From Nocardia terpenica (GTDB lineage: Bacteria; Actinomycetota; Actinomycetes; Mycobacteriales; Mycobacteriaceae), in contig NZ_JABMCZ010000005.1 of the NCBI RefSeq assembly GCF_013186535.1, positions 186,001 to 250,000 of the forward strand: 64,000 nucleotides of DNA, given 5' to 3'. Under the pieces are notes generated by a model. That model did no database searches and was not told the DNA's origin. It was given only the letters and a program-made list of their open reading frames with translations. This document shows positions 33,732 to 42,190 of the stretch, one piece after another. The first letter of the stretch is position 1. Every line of letters begins with the position of its first letter. A program made the translations under genes and the position numbers.

Positions 33732-34820
33732 TCACAGGAACGGCGTCACCTGCGGGACCGTCTCGACCGGATGCCCGGCCTGCAACGGCGCACCGAGCGC
33801 GGCCAGCCGCCAGATCCCGTCCTCCCGATACACTTTCGCGACCGCCATGCCGGTGTGCGCGCCGCCGGCACGCAGATTGCCGCGCGCCAGTTCGGCATTG
33901 GTGGTGCCGTCGACCATGCGCCAGTAGGCGTTACGCAGGCGCTCGAAGGTGTGCCCGGCGTAGGAGGTGACCACGAACACCAACGCCGTGACCTGCTGCG
34001 AGAGCCGGGCGAGGTCCACGGTGATGACCTCGTCGTCGCCCGAGCCCTCGCCGGTGAGGTTGTCGCCGGAGTGGCGGACCGCGCCGTCGCGGGAGGACAG
34101 CTGCTGGTAGTACACCGCGTCGACGAGGTTGTGGCCGATGAACAGCAGCGCCGAGGCGTCCAGATCGACCTCGACCGCGCGGATGGAACGCGCGCCGTGC
34201 ACCCGCACCGGATCCCAGCCCAGCGCCATCTTCGCCATGGTGAGCTCGCCCTTGCGGATCTCGTGCAGCGCCACTTCCTGGCCGGGATTGAGCACCGCCG
34301 GGCCGCGGAACACCGGGTCGGTCTCCGGCGCCCCGACCGGCACGCCGTGCGCGCGCACCAACGCCTCGAACCCGGCGGGGTAGCCGTGGCCCAGCACCCG
34401 CACATGCCAGTAGACGCCGACCCGGTCCAGATCCACCGCGATCACCGTGGATTCCCGCCCGAGACCCTCGATCACGTACTCGTACACCGGATTTCCGGCC
34501 GTGTCGTCGATGCGGACCTGCGGCGGCGCGAAATCGGAGAAGTGCGCCTGATGGTCCTCCAGGGTGACCGTGATGCGCACGTGATCGATGTCGGGCGGCA
34601 GCGAGCGGGTCGCGATGTTCAGCGCGGGCTGCCCGGGCACCAGGCGCACACCCGACGCGGTGGGCTGGTTGTAGAAGACGAGGTCCTTCTCGCCGCGGAC
34701 GCGACCGGCCGCGTTCAGCAGCAGCGCCGACACGTCGACCGGCTCGCTGTGCCGGACGGCGACGACGAACTCGTCGACCGTGAGGCGGTCCACCTGTCCC
34801 TTGGTCAGCTGCGCGGCCAC
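33732..34820 (-). CDS. TerD family protein with two TerD domains
   Basis: Calcium-binding stress protein of the tellurium-resistance (Ter) family, 362 residues. Domain 1 covers about 1-165 (LTKGQVDRLT, EYVIEGLGRESTVIAVDLDR); domain 2 covers about 185-360 and has the typical MALGWDPV, FIGHNLVDAVYYQQL and acidic Ca2+ loop GDNLTGEGSGDDEVITVDL, then VFVVTSYAGHTFERLRNAYW. The acidic loop is clear only in domain 2, so domain 1 may be structural. GTG start at 34820. Ter proteins are linked to envelope stress and phage or tellurite response; no other ter genes are near. Confidence 0.88.
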   Translation of the reverse strand: MAAQLTKGQVDRLTVDEFVVAVRHSEPVDVSALLLNAAGRVRGEKDLVFYNQPTASGVRLVPGQPALNIATRSLPPDIDHVRITVTLEDHQAHFSDFAPPQVRIDDTAGNPVYEYVIEGLGRESTVIAVDLDRVGVYWHVRVLGHGYPAGFEALVRAHGVPVGAPETDPVFRGPAVLNPGQEVALHEIRKGELTMAKMALGWDPVRVHGARSIRAVEVDLDASALLFIGHNLVDAVYYQQLSSRDGAVRHSGDNLTGEGSGDDEVITVDLARLSQQVTALVFVVTSYAGHTFERLRNAYWRMVDGTTNAELARGNLRAGGAHTGMAVAKVYREDGIWRLAALGAPLQAGHPVETVPQVTPFL

Positions 34821-34975
34821 CTGTCTACTTTACGTCGAATCGGGCACGATTTCGGGCAGGACAGGCGCGCCCGGATCGCCGACGCCCCGTAGAGCGGCAA
34901 GCGAATTCCCGGCATCCGCGCCGGACCGGGTACGGTGGCGAGCGCAAGGCCACGGCGAGGAAAGGGGGCCCACTG

Positions 34976-35524
34976 GTGCGACAGGGCTTCACACGAATCG
35001 GCGCACCGGCACTGCTGGCCGTCGTGCTGGCGGTCGCCGGATGCGGCGCCGCCGACGAGTCGTCGCCGGTGTCACTGGGCCGCGGCCCGACCGCCAAGGC
35101 CACCACGCCCGGGCCCGCGATCGCCGCGCACCCGGCCGCCACCACGACGCGGACGTCGATTCCCTCGGCCGCCTCGATCGCCGCCCCTATGGTGGACCCG
35201 TACGCCGATTCGCCGCTCATCGATCGCACCGAGTGGACCGACGATCCCGACGGCCACCGCCTGCGGGTGTACCCGTCCGCCGCCGGGCGCGCCGACACTT
35301 TCCCGCCCGCGCTGGATCGAGCCTGGGGCGAGGTGCTGGCCAGCGCCCCCGACGCCGACACCCCCGGCATGTACGACCAGTTCAAATGCCATTGGCAGTG
35401 GGCGCGGGTGATGATGCCGAACAAGCCGAGCTGGAATCTGGAGCCGTGGCGGCCCGCGGTCGGCTACGAGGCCACCGTGCAGGCCATGTGCAATCCGGGC
35501 GGCCCGGACCCGGGCGGCACTTAG
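34976..35524 (+). CDS. DUF2599 lipoprotein
   Basis: Predicted lipoprotein of 182 residues with lipobox LAVVLAVAGCG (Cys about residue 23), a Thr/Ala/Pro-rich linker, and a C-terminal DUF2599 domain (IDRTEWTDDPDGHRLRVYPS, GMYDQFKCHWQWARVMMPNK PSWNLEPWRP) with two Cys likely forming a disulfide. DUF2599 proteins are common exported proteins of Mycobacteriales without known role. GTG start follows GGAAAGGGGG. It overlaps the convergent membrane-protein gene by 4 bp. Confidence 0.83.
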   Translation: MRQGFTRIGAPALLAVVLAVAGCGAADESSPVSLGRGPTAKATTPGPAIAAHPAATTTRTSIPSAASIAAPMVDPYADSPLIDRTEWTDDPDGHRLRVYPSAAGRADTFPPALDRAWGEVLASAPDADTPGMYDQFKCHWQWARVMMPNKPSWNLEPWRPAVGYEATVQAMCNPGGPDPGGT

Positions 35525-36603
35525 CGCCCCGCGGCGCGGCCCGGCAGCATGAGTACGGCCAGCAGCCAGCCGAACAGGGCCGCCGCGATCGGCGTGCCGG
35601 TCCACAGTTCCACCACCGACGGCACCCGCCCGGCCGCGGCCGCGGCCACTCCGATATACAGCGACCAGGTGAAAAACGCTGCGGCGCCGGCGAACACCCA
35701 GTAGGCGACCGGCCGCCGCGCGCACGGGTCCAGGCACAGCGTCAGCACCTCCACCACGACGGCGGCGGTCGCGACGGCGATGAGCACGGCGACATTGCCG
35801 CACGCGGTCTGCGCGCCCGACAGCACCACCAGCGGCAGCATGGTCAGCAGCGCCGCCCCGAACGGCAGCCGCCAGCGGCGGGCGGCGAACAGCAGCGGCA
35901 GCAGCAGGACCGCGGCGCTGATCACGATCGCCGCCGCCAGGCCCCGCACCTGCGCGCCGTCGACCTGGGAGAACACCTCCACGATGCGGGCGGCCGAGTA
36001 GGTGAGCGCGTCGCCGTAGCCGATCACCCGCAGCACCAGGGCCGCGGCCAGTCCGGCGGCCAGCAGCGCGGGCCACAGCAGCCGCAGCGGCGGGGCGTCG
36101 CCGATATCGGGGCGCGCCATGGCCGAGCGCAGCGGAGAGGTGATCATGATGAACAGCGCCAGCGCCACACCCAGATGGGTGGGGCCGAGCAGCAGATCGA
36201 CCGCGTCGGTGCGTCCGGTTCCGGGATGGCCGCCGACGACGATATGCCAGATCAGATCGGCGAGGACCGAGCCGACGAACAGCACGAGCGCGAGGACGGC
36301 GGCCCGATAGCCGAGGGGAATCGCGGCGAAACCGCGGCGTCCGCCGCGTAAGTTCCGCCAGACCACGGCCACCACCCAGCCCGCGGTGGCGAGCACCCCG
36401 GTGGCGAAGACCGCGTGCCCGGCGCTGAACGCACCGGGGTCGGCGCCCTCGGCCTGCGACCAGGCGGCCAAAGCCAGTCCGCCGACCAGCCAACCGGCGG
36501 TGAGCGCGGTGACGGCATCGTCGCGGGCGGTGGCGGGCAGCCCGCCGTGGCGCGGATCGCCCAGCGCCGCAAATACCTTGGTCCCCACGCCCGGAGCGCT
36601 CAT
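35521..36603 (-). CDS. polytopic membrane protein of unknown function
   Basis: 360 residues with about ten hydrophobic spans and short loops, resembling uncharacterised actinobacterial membrane proteins. Noticeable are DLIWHIVVGG in an early span with a charged/His pair, LLLGPTHLGVALALFIMITS, and FAARRWRLPFGAALLTML. The His residues within spans recall the haem- or metal-ligand arrangement of some membrane oxidases, but no family motif is certain. ATG 36603 with GAGG upstream is preferred; an in-frame ATG at 36639 is possible. Monocistronic, convergent with the DUF2599 gene. Confidence 0.7.
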   Translation of the reverse strand: MSAPGVGTKVFAALGDPRHGGLPATARDDAVTALTAGWLVGGLALAAWSQAEGADPGAFSAGHAVFATGVLATAGWVVAVVWRNLRGGRRGFAAIPLGYRAAVLALVLFVGSVLADLIWHIVVGGHPGTGRTDAVDLLLGPTHLGVALALFIMITSPLRSAMARPDIGDAPPLRLLWPALLAAGLAAALVLRVIGYGDALTYSAARIVEVFSQVDGAQVRGLAAAIVISAAVLLLPLLFAARRWRLPFGAALLTMLPLVVLSGAQTACGNVAVLIAVATAAVVVEVLTLCLDPCARRPVAYWVFAGAAAFFTWSLYIGVAAAAAGRVPSVVELWTGTPIAAALFGWLLAVLMLPGRAAGR

Positions 36604-36852
36604 CGGCCTCACGGTACCGAGTACGTGCTGGTAGCGCATCCGAGTTCAGGCCCCGGACGCGGCGTGTCGGATCGGCTCCATCCTCCCCGGCTTCGGCCCG
36701 GTGAGCGGCCACAATTCGCCGCCGGGCTCGCACGCGTATCGGACCGGCACGGTACCGGCGAATGTCGTTGCCCGCGAGAACCTTCTGAATACCACCCGGA
36801 ATGTGCGTATCGTGGACGGAGTCGGAGCGTACGAGCCGGAAGGAGCGTAGCG

Positions 36853-38118
36853 TTGCGGTCTCCCGTGTTCAGGTCCGAGCACGCTCGGTTCCCGGACCCG
36901 GCCGTGCGCGCGCTGTTCCCCGCGCTGACCGACACCGGCCCGGTGTATCTGGACAGCGCCTCCACCACGCAGAAACCGCGGCCGGTGATCGACGCGATCA
37001 CCCGCTACCACAGCGCGCACACCGCCAATGCCGGTCGCGGCACCTACCGGTGGGCCACGACGCTGACCCACGCCCTCGGCGAGGTGCGCGAGCACACCGC
37101 CGCCTTCCTCGGCGCGGCCCCCGACGAGATCGTGTTCACCCCGGGCGCGACCGCCGGACTCAACGCGGTCGCCCTGTCCTGGGGGCTGGCCGAGCTCGGC
37201 GACGGCGACGAAATCCTCTACAGCCCCCGCGATCACGCCTCCAACGTGTATCCGTGGCTGCAGCTGCGCGACACCCTGGCCCGGTTCGGCCGCCGCATCC
37301 GCCTGGTCCCGTATCGAGTGACGGCGCGGGGCGAGGCCGATATCGACGACATTCGCGCCAAGCTCACCCCGCGCACCCGGCTGCTCACCGTCGCCCACCT
37401 GCACCACGTGTTCGGCGCGCTCACCACGCTCGGCGAGCTGCGCGAGCACCTGGGCCCGCGGATCGCGGTGTGTGTCGACTGCAGCCAGAGCGGCGGGCAT
37501 CTGCCGGTGCGGGTGGACGAGCTCGGCGCGGATTTCGCGGTGCTGTCCGCGCACAAGATGTTGGGCGCGCCCGGCATCGGCGTGCTGTATTGCCGCCGCC
37601 GCCTGCACGATCGGCTGACGGCGTTCCTGCCGGGCGGCAATTCCGGTGTGGCGCCGACGGTTTCGGGGCTCGCCCCGGCGCGCATGCCGGAGCGGATGGA
37701 GGGCGGCACCTCCAACATTCCCGGCATCCTCGCGCTCGGTGCGGCCCTGGACGTGCTCGACACGGTGGGGACCGACGCCATCGCCGAGCACAATCGGCTG
37801 CTGACCCGGCGGTTGATCGACGGCCTGCGCCCGATCCCGGGCGTGGAATTCCTGCCGGGTCCCGCGCACGCGGCGGGCGAGATCGGTTACGGCATAGTCT
37901 CGTTCACCCTCGCGGGCATCGGCGCCACCGATCTGGGTTTCGTGCTGGCCGAGCTCGGGTACCTGGTGCGCACCGGCGCGCACTGCGTCCCCGTCGAACC
38001 CGGTGGCGCGGCCGCCGATGCGGATTCGGTGCGGGTGAGCACCCATCTGTACACCACCGGCGACGAGATCGACCGGTTCGTTCGATGCGTCGCCACGATC
38101 GCCTCGGAGGTCCCATGA
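36853..38118 (+). CDS. class V aminotransferase-fold PLP enzyme, cysteine-desulfurase-like
   Basis: Predicted PLP enzyme of 421 residues with the SufS/CsdA group pattern: VYLDSASTTQKPRPVIDAI at the N-terminus, AVLSAHKMLGAPGIGVLY with the PLP Lys, and VRTGAHCVPVEP with a Cys at the position of the persulfide-forming Cys of SufS-type enzymes. It should release sulfur from cysteine or act in a related beta-elimination. TTG 36853 is taken as start because AGGAG lies 7 bases upstream; GTG 36865 is the next option. First of four coupled genes (4-bp overlap with the next). No SufBCD, IscU or encapsulin gene is adjacent. Confidence 0.83.
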   Translation: MRSPVFRSEHARFPDPAVRALFPALTDTGPVYLDSASTTQKPRPVIDAITRYHSAHTANAGRGTYRWATTLTHALGEVREHTAAFLGAAPDEIVFTPGATAGLNAVALSWGLAELGDGDEILYSPRDHASNVYPWLQLRDTLARFGRRIRLVPYRVTARGEADIDDIRAKLTPRTRLLTVAHLHHVFGALTTLGELREHLGPRIAVCVDCSQSGGHLPVRVDELGADFAVLSAHKMLGAPGIGVLYCRRRLHDRLTAFLPGGNSGVAPTVSGLAPARMPERMEGGTSNIPGILALGAALDVLDTVGTDAIAEHNRLLTRRLIDGLRPIPGVEFLPGPAHAAGEIGYGIVSFTLAGIGATDLGFVLAELGYLVRTGAHCVPVEPGGAAADADSVRVSTHLYTTGDEIDRFVRCVATIASEVP

Positions 38119-39377
38119 ACGCCGCGGCCCAGCCCCGCTACGACCGCCGCGCCGCCTCCCGGGTGCTGGCCGAGCTGGCCCGCCCCGGCCTGTTCGCGGA
38201 CGCCGCGCCGGGCCCGGCCCGGCGCATCGACTACACCTGCGCCGCACTGCGTTTCGAGTCCGACAGCCACCTGACGCTGTCGCAGCGGCTGTATCTGGAG
38301 CGGTTCATGCGCCCGTGCCGGGCCGACCAGGTCACCAGCGCCACCCACCGCATCGCGTGGACCGACGGCGACGGCATCCCCAATACGGGGCACTTCCGCC
38401 GCGGCGGGCTGGGGCCGATCGTGCCGATCGCCATGCGCGAAACGGTGCTGGCGCTGTGGCACGCGCTCGCCGCCGATACCGCACTGGCACAGCGGATCTC
38501 GGCGCTGAGCGAGCGTGATCACGCGGCGCTGGCGGGCACCACCACCGATCACGACCCGATCGATATCCTGCGCGTCGGTGTCGAGGCGTGCGGGCGGGCG
38601 CTGGCCCAGCACGCGCTGCTGGCGCGCGCGACGCCGTACCGCACCCCGGCCGAATTCGCCTGCGGCATGCGCGATTCCGGCATCTTCGCGGCGGTCGCGA
38701 CCCGCTGGTACTGGGAGCTGCAGGCGTCGACGTATCGACGCGGCATGATCCCGGTGACGTTCGCGACCCAACCGGACGGCACCGTCCGCTACACCGCGGA
38801 CACGGTGGCCGTCCTGCGGGCGATGAAGGACGCCACCATCACCGACGCGCACACCGTGATGCGCCGCGCCACCACCACCGAGGGCCTGTCGGTGGCGGCG
38901 GCGATCGCCCGCTACCACGACGAGCTGGACCTGATCTCGCGCCAGTACGCGCTGCTGCCGCCGGGGACGCGCCCGGCGTGCCTGGCGGCGATGCCGCATC
39001 ATCTCGACGGCGAGCACTACAGCCTGCTGCCGATGGTGGTGGACCGGTTCGTGGAGGTGTTCACCGCGGTCGTCGAGCGGGTGAGCGTCGCGGAGGTCCC
39101 GGGCGAAACCGAGTGCGGCGACGGCGATCTCAGCGCGGAGGATCGGGTGTTCTATGTGCCGGACATGAGCTGCCAGCACTGCGTGCGCACGATCGGCGGG
39201 GTGCTGGAGTCGATGCGGATCCGGGTGCACGAGATCGATCTGGTCAGCAAGCGGGTGGCCGCCGAATTCCGCAGCCCCCGCAACCGGCAGCGCGCGTTCG
39301 ACGCGCTGCGCGACAGCGGCTACAACCCGGTGTCGGCGCGACCGGCCGATGCGTGCACCGAAACCACCACGGCATGA
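38115..39377 (+). CDS. unknown protein with C-terminal heavy-metal-associated (HMA) domain
   Basis: 420 residues. The N-terminal ~335 residues are Ala/Arg-rich, mostly helical-looking and not assigned to a family; HFRRGGLGPIVPIAMRETV and FACGMRDSGIFAAVATRWYW are the most distinctive stretches. Residues from about 345 form an HMA ferredoxin-like fold with DMSCQHCVRTIGGVLESMRI (MxCxxC) and a final SGYNPV turn, the site that binds Cu+ or other soft metals. In an operon with a desulfurase-like and a rhodanese-fused enzyme, the Cys pair could also carry sulfur. ATG lies in an ATGA overlap, and the end overlaps the next gene by 4 bp. Confidence 0.75.
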   Translation: MNAAAQPRYDRRAASRVLAELARPGLFADAAPGPARRIDYTCAALRFESDSHLTLSQRLYLERFMRPCRADQVTSATHRIAWTDGDGIPNTGHFRRGGLGPIVPIAMRETVLALWHALAADTALAQRISALSERDHAALAGTTTDHDPIDILRVGVEACGRALAQHALLARATPYRTPAEFACGMRDSGIFAAVATRWYWELQASTYRRGMIPVTFATQPDGTVRYTADTVAVLRAMKDATITDAHTVMRRATTTEGLSVAAAIARYHDELDLISRQYALLPPGTRPACLAAMPHHLDGEHYSLLPMVVDRFVEVFTAVVERVSVAEVPGETECGDGDLSAEDRVFYVPDMSCQHCVRTIGGVLESMRIRVHEIDLVSKRVAAEFRSPRNRQRAFDALRDSGYNPVSARPADACTETTTA

Positions 39378-40870
39378 CCGCACCACCCGCCCTTCCGGCG
39401 AAGATCCATCCGCTGGTGCGCGCCTTCCTCGATATTCCCGGCGCGGTCGACGACGCGCTCGACCGCTACGGCTCCCCCGCCCACCTGCTGTTCCCGCAGG
39501 TATTCGCCGAGAATCTGGCGCGACTGCGCGCCGTGTGCGCCCGGCAGCTGCCGCGGGCCCGAATGTGCTACGCGCACAAGGTGAATCGGTCGCGCGCCTT
39601 CCTGCGCACCGCGGAGCACGCCGGGATCGGGGTGGATGTGGCCTCGCCGCGGGAGCTGGCGGCGGCCGCCGAGGCCGGATTCGTTCCCGCCCGCATCGAG
39701 GTCACCGGCCCGAAGGGGGAACCGTTCCTGCGGGCGCTGGTCGAGGCCGCGGTGACGGTGAATGTCGACAACCTGTGGGAGCTGGGCAGACTCGCGGAGC
39801 TGGCGCACGGCCGCGCCCCGGTGCCGGTGCTGCTGCGGGTGTCGGGGTTCGCCGGGAGCGCGGTGAGCCGGTTCGGGGTGGCGCTGGCCGACTGCGAGCA
39901 GGCGCTGACGGTGCTGGCCGCGCATCGGGAGCGGCTGCTGTTGCGCGGCTTCGCCTTTCACATCGATTCCGGTGACACGGCGGAGCGGGTGCGGGCGATC
40001 GAGGCGTGCCTGGCGCTGGTGGAGCGCGCCTACGGGCACGGGTTGGCGCCGACGGTGCTGGACGTGGGCGGCGGGCTGCGGCAGGTGTTCACCGCCGACG
40101 CCGACCGGTTCGACGGTTACGTGGCCGCGCTGCGGGAGTCGCTGCTGGGCCGCGGGGAGCCGATGGCGTGGGGCGGCAACACCTTCGGCTATCAGGTCGA
40201 CGACGGCGGCGTGCACGGTACGCCCGTATTCCATAAGTATGGCAATACCGTGCCCGCCGCCCGCATGCTCGAGGAGCTGCTGACCGCGCCGCTCGAGGCG
40301 CACGGCGGCCGCACGGTCGCGCAGGTGGCCGGGGAGAATCTGCTGGAGGTGTGGCTGGAGCCGGGGAAGGCGCTGGTCGATCACGCCGGAATCACCGTGG
40401 CCCGAGTGGAATTCGTCAAACCGGCCGCCGACGGCGCGCTGCTGGTCAACCTCGACATCGGCCGCGACACCGTGACCCCGGCCGATCAGGAGGTCATGGT
40501 GGATCCGCTGCTGCTGGCCGCATCCGGCGCCGCGGCGTCGGGCCCCGTGGGGGTCTTCCTCGCCGGGCGGCTGTGCCTGGAGCGGGACATGATCACCAAT
40601 CACAAGGTGTGGCTGCCGCGCTGCCCGCGACCGGGCGAGGCGGTGATATTCCCTAATACCGCCGCCTACCACACCGATCTGTCGGCCGCGACGGCGTCGA
40701 TGCATCCGCTGCCGCCGAAACTGGCGGTGGCCCATCACGGCGGGCGGTTCCAGGTGTGCCGTGACGCCGACTACGAGCCGTCGCTGGTCACCGGTATCGC
40801 GCCGCCGCGCCGCCGGGTGCCGCCCGCGCCGGACCCCGCCCCCCACCATCGCAGTTACGAGATGCCCTGA
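39374..40870 (+). CDS. Y4yA-like PLP enzyme of the ornithine/DAP decarboxylase fold
   Basis: 498-residue fold-type III PLP enzyme resembling diaminopimelate/ornithine decarboxylases and rhizobial Y4yA. The N-terminal barrel has CYAHKVNRSRAFLRTAEHAG (PLP Lys), DVASPRELAAAAEAG, FHIDSGDTAERV and LDVGGGLR; the C-terminal domain has LEVWLEPGKALVDHAG and GRLCLERDMITNH, matching the GP(I/V)CESGD segment with the catalytic Cys and acid. Active-site residues look intact, so decarboxylation of an amino-acid conjugate is plausible, but the substrate is unknown. Overlaps neighbours by 4 bp and 1 bp, so translation is coupled within the operon. Confidence 0.8.
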   Translation: MTAPPALPAKIHPLVRAFLDIPGAVDDALDRYGSPAHLLFPQVFAENLARLRAVCARQLPRARMCYAHKVNRSRAFLRTAEHAGIGVDVASPRELAAAAEAGFVPARIEVTGPKGEPFLRALVEAAVTVNVDNLWELGRLAELAHGRAPVPVLLRVSGFAGSAVSRFGVALADCEQALTVLAAHRERLLLRGFAFHIDSGDTAERVRAIEACLALVERAYGHGLAPTVLDVGGGLRQVFTADADRFDGYVAALRESLLGRGEPMAWGGNTFGYQVDDGGVHGTPVFHKYGNTVPAARMLEELLTAPLEAHGGRTVAQVAGENLLEVWLEPGKALVDHAGITVARVEFVKPAADGALLVNLDIGRDTVTPADQEVMVDPLLLAASGAAASGPVGVFLAGRLCLERDMITNHKVWLPRCPRPGEAVIFPNTAAYHTDLSAATASMHPLPPKLAVAHHGGRFQVCRDADYEPSLVTGIAPPRRRVPPAPDPAPHHRSYEMP

Positions 40871-42189
40871 TGCGCTACGACCACATCACCGACCTGATCG
40901 GCAATACCCCGCTGCTACGGCTGGATCCGGCCGTGCACGGCCTGCCCGACGTGCAGCTGTACGCGAAACTGGAGTTCTACAATCCGTTCGGATCGGTGAA
41001 GGACCGCGTGGCGTGGGGCATGCTGCGCGACGATCTGGACGAGATCACCAGGCGCGGAGCGACTCTCATCGAGGCGTCCAGCGGCAACACGGCGAAGGCG
41101 CTGCGCATTCTGGGCGGGCTGCACGGGATCGGACTGCGGGCGGTGACCAATCGGATCAGGGTGACCGAGCAACGGCAACTGCTGCAACTGTTCGGCGCCG
41201 AGATCGAGGAGCTGCCGGGGTTGTCGGAGTGCCCCGACCCGACCACGCCCAACGACGTGCTCTCGGTGATCGAGACGACCATGGTGCAGCATCCGGGCGC
41301 CTACCATCACCTGTCGCAGTACACCAACGAGAAGAATGTGGAGGCGCACTACCAAGGCACCGGCCGCGAGATCCACGAGGATCTGGCGCGCGACGGCATC
41401 ACCCGGATCGATTGCCTGGTGGGCGGTTTGGGCACCACCGGCTCCACCCGCGGCGCGGCCACCTACCTGCGCAAGCACAATCCGGAGTTGCGCACGATCG
41501 CGGTGGTGTCGGAGCGGTCGGACTTCATTCCGGGCATTCGCTCGGAGACCGAGATGTGGGATGTGGGCCTGTTCCAGCCCGAGTTCTACGACCGGATCCT
41601 GACCGTGACCGCCGGGCGGGCGATCGAGGCGACGATGGAATTGGCCACCGGCTACGGCGTTCTCGCGGGCCCGACCAGCGGCGCGAGCTATGCGGCGGCA
41701 CTGGAGTATCTGCGATCGGAGGCCGCCGAGGGGCCGCGGGTGGCGGTGTTCATCGTGTGCGACCGCCTGGAGCCGTACCTGTCGTATGTGCGCCAGCGTC
41801 GCCCGGATCTGTTCGGTCGCACCGATTCTCGCGCCACCCCGCCGACGCCCGCGGAACTGGCCGCCGTCCCGGAACTCTCCCCGCAGCAGCTGGCCGACCT
41901 GGATACCACCGCCCGCCCCACCATCGTCGACACCCGCGGCGCCATGGCCTACCGCATCGGCCACGTGCCCGGCGCGATCAATATCCGCGACGACCAGCTC
42001 GACGACATGCTCACCCACGGCGTGCCCTTCTCCCGTTCCCGCCCGGTGGTTTTCGTGTGCCCGGTGGGCGAGGCATCGCGGCGATTCGCCGCCCTGGCCC
42101 GCCGCGACGGCTACGACGCCGCCGGACTGGCAGGCGGCATCGTCGCCTGGCGCGACGCGGGCAGGCCACTGGAATCCGCGATGCGGTGA
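40870..42189 (+). CDS. PLP-dependent cysteine synthase-like protein fused to a rhodanese domain
   Basis: 439 residues. The N-terminal fold-type II PLP domain (about 1-320) shows GNTPLLRLDP, NPFGSVKDRVAW with the PLP Lys, ASSGNTAKALRILG and GGLGTTGSTRGAATYL for phosphate binding, as in cysteine/cystathionine synthases. A rhodanese domain follows (about 345-435) with IVDTRGAMAYRIGHVPGAIN and its active-site loop FVCPVGEASRRFAAL, where Cys can carry a persulfide. The fusion places sulfur transfer next to beta-replacement chemistry. Last of the four-gene PLP/sulfur operon; it ends 1 bp before the convergent rodA stop. Confidence 0.85.
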   Translation: MRYDHITDLIGNTPLLRLDPAVHGLPDVQLYAKLEFYNPFGSVKDRVAWGMLRDDLDEITRRGATLIEASSGNTAKALRILGGLHGIGLRAVTNRIRVTEQRQLLQLFGAEIEELPGLSECPDPTTPNDVLSVIETTMVQHPGAYHHLSQYTNEKNVEAHYQGTGREIHEDLARDGITRIDCLVGGLGTTGSTRGAATYLRKHNPELRTIAVVSERSDFIPGIRSETEMWDVGLFQPEFYDRILTVTAGRAIEATMELATGYGVLAGPTSGASYAAALEYLRSEAAEGPRVAVFIVCDRLEPYLSYVRQRRPDLFGRTDSRATPPTPAELAAVPELSPQQLADLDTTARPTIVDTRGAMAYRIGHVPGAINIRDDQLDDMLTHGVPFSRSRPVVFVCPVGEASRRFAALARRDGYDAAGLAGGIVAWRDAGRPLESAMR

Positions 42190-42190
42190 A

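Noticed and set aside
36853..38118. Cysteine-desulfurase-like gene as Family 2A encapsulin cargo
   Set aside because: Family 2A cargo desulfurases sit beside their shell gene; the nearest shell genes are over 27 kb away, are Family 2B, and this operon has its own PLP/sulfur partners.
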